This document shows, piece after piece, positions 13,641-14,587 of a stretch of DNA of 14,587 nucleotides (the first letter of the stretch is position 1; each line of letters opens with the position of its first letter). This DNA comes from Flavobacteriaceae bacterium UBA4439 (GTDB taxonomy: Bacteria; Bacteroidota; Bacteroidia; Flavobacteriales; Flavobacteriaceae). The notes beneath the pieces were generated by a model. That model was not told where the DNA came from, ran no database searches, and saw nothing but the letters and a program-made list of their open reading frames with translations. The position numbers were made by a program, and so were the translations under genes. The DNA is taken from NCBI GenBank assembly GCA_002390455.1, contig DGPN01000041.1:1-14587 (forward strand). The letters run 5' to 3'.

Positions 13641-14587
13641 CTAGAAGTCTATCACGAAACCAAAGGAGGGAATTGGAATGTTATTGTTTTCCTCAGTATT
13701 TACTTTTACCAAGTTACGGGGCAAAATCAGAGTACCGTCTGCGGTTCTATCCAAACCGTAATCATCGGGTCTGGGAACACTTTGCGCCAAGAAATTTTGA
13801 ATTTCAAAGTAGAAATTAAAGGAATAGCTTTTGAAATTCCATTTTTTATCAAACCGAATATCGGCCAAATTAAAGGGATCCAACTTTACATTTCCCAATT
13901 GACTGTAATCCAATACCACTTCAGGATAGGCATTTAGCGTTGCATTTTGATCGATCGGCACATAAGGGGTTTTTCCTGAAAATCGCCATCGGGCACTAAT
14001 TTCCCAATTGCGCTTCAATTTATAACCTCCCGAAAAAGAGATCAAATGACGGCTGTCCCAGACCGATGGAAGATAATTACCTTGGGCAGTGGTAAATTGA
14101 CTGTGAAAATAGGTATAGGCAAAAACACCATAGAATTTTTTGGAGAGCTTTTGTTGGTACAAAGCTTCCATCCCATAACTTTTACCCTTTCCATCGCTAC
14201 TAATGGCCTCGTTGCCCAAAACCTCAAAACCTCCACCTTTATTGGCCAAAGAAACTTCATCGATCAATGAAATGGGATATTGACTGTATCTTTTGTAAAA
14301 ACCTTCTAAAGTAATTCTAGAAGCATTTCCAGGCGCATATTCCAATCCCGCGACCAGATGATCACTACGGGTGTATTTTGCCTCTTTATTAACGAATCTC
14401 CTTTGCATATTTTGGAAACCCAACATGGTGTAGGTAGGAATCTTGTAGTATCTCCCTAAGGATGCATTGATTTTCCAGGTTTGATCTTTCGTGAGGTTAT
14501 AAGTCAGTGACAAACGTGGAGAAAAGTTATCCGTCAAACTCGAGCCCTCAGAAAAACTATCCGCATCAACTCTAAATCCAAAGGAAA
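13641..14587 (-). CDS. TonB-dependent receptor, C-terminal beta-barrel part (cut by window edge)
   Basis: Outer-membrane active transporter for a large nutrient, powered by TonB. The frame is open from the stop at 13641-13643 to the window end, giving about 314 residues; the start, signal peptide and plug domain lie beyond 14587. Seen are alternating aromatic strands typical of the barrel: FSPRLSLTYNL, WKINASLGRYYKIP, GLEYAPGNASRITLEGFYKRY, SYGMEALYQQK, GVFAYTYFHSQF, WEISARWRFSGKTPY, and the final strand FGFVIDF ending in phenylalanine, as required for BAM insertion. The PRLSL...TW...ASLGRYYKIPT order is that of Bacteroidota receptors, but nothing visible shows the substrate. No SusD-like partner is in view on this side. 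It converges on rimM and is unrelated to it in function. Confidence 0.88.
   Translation of the reverse strand, partial: SFGFRVDADSFSEGSSLTDNFSPRLSLTYNLTKDQTWKINASLGRYYKIPTYTMLGFQNMQRRFVNKEAKYTRSDHLVAGLEYAPGNASRITLEGFYKRYSQYPISLIDEVSLANKGGGFEVLGNEAISSDGKGKSYGMEALYQQKLSKKFYGVFAYTYFHSQFTTAQGNYLPSVWDSRHLISFSGGYKLKRNWEISARWRFSGKTPYVPIDQNATLNAYPEVVLDYSQLGNVKLDPFNLADIRFDKKWNFKSYSFNFYFEIQNFLAQSVPRPDDYGLDRTADGTLILPRNLVKVNTEENNNIPIPSFGFVIDF

Noticed and set aside
13641..14537. Start of the TonB receptor gene at 14537
   Set aside because: The codon there is an internal TTG, and the frame continues upstream with receptor-like sequence to the window edge, so the gene is partial.
1..14587. CRISPR arrays, tRNA or rRNA genes, insertion sequences, defence or phage genes
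   Set aside because: No spaced direct repeats, terminal inverted repeats, transposase-like proteins or RNA-gene signatures were seen; the window is core housekeeping sequence.

Overview
The window is a stretch of core chromosome from a Bacteroidota bacterium, most likely class Flavobacteriia. The evidence is AT-rich DNA, near absence of Shine-Dalgarno sequences, several exact matches to the Bacteroidota -7 promoter element (TAnnTTTG), an HPPK-deoxynucleoside kinase fusion, and protein variants typical of that class in trigger factor, ClpP, RimM and DUF2797. I see no tRNA, rRNA, CRISPR array, insertion sequence, phage gene or attachment site, and no stretch above 300 bases without a gene.

Layout. 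(1) 1-1506, minus: first 502 codons of mutS, with the ATPase end outside the window. (2) 1619-2152, plus: a TrmH/SpoU-type RNA 2'-O-methyltransferase, overlapping tail-to-tail with (3) 2139-3248, minus, a fused folK-deoxynucleoside kinase. (4) 3317-6500, plus: a packed operon sppA, yhhQ-type queuosine-precursor transporter and rluF, with 0 and 1 base between genes. (5) 6504-7289, minus: a DUF2797 zinc-ribbon protein of unknown function. (6) 7335-8855, plus: a GH3-family acyl-adenylating enzyme. (7) 12119-8857, minus: the tig-clpP-clpX protein-folding and proteolysis operon. (8) 12330-13637, plus: rpsP-rimM, with an unusually long acidic tail on bS16. (9) 13641 to the window end, minus: C-terminal barrel of a TonB-dependent receptor.

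Functionally the window joins DNA repair (mutS), folate and nucleotide salvage (folK-dNK), translation and RNA modification (TrmH-like, YhhQ, RluF, bS16, RimM), and protein folding and turnover (trigger factor, ClpP, ClpX, SppA). Divergent promoters occupy the 210-base gap between tig and rpsP, so folding/proteolysis and ribosome-assembly genes fire outward from one control region. All four convergent gene pairs meet within 3 bases or overlap, leaving no room for ordinary terminators between them.

I found no convincing new multi-gene system. The points most worth follow-up are the rpsP leader hairpin that pairs an SD-like with an anti-SD-like sequence, the repeat-built acidic tail of bS16, the GH3 enzyme of unknown substrate, the GIY-YIG-like DUF2797 protein, and the HPPK-kinase fusion.
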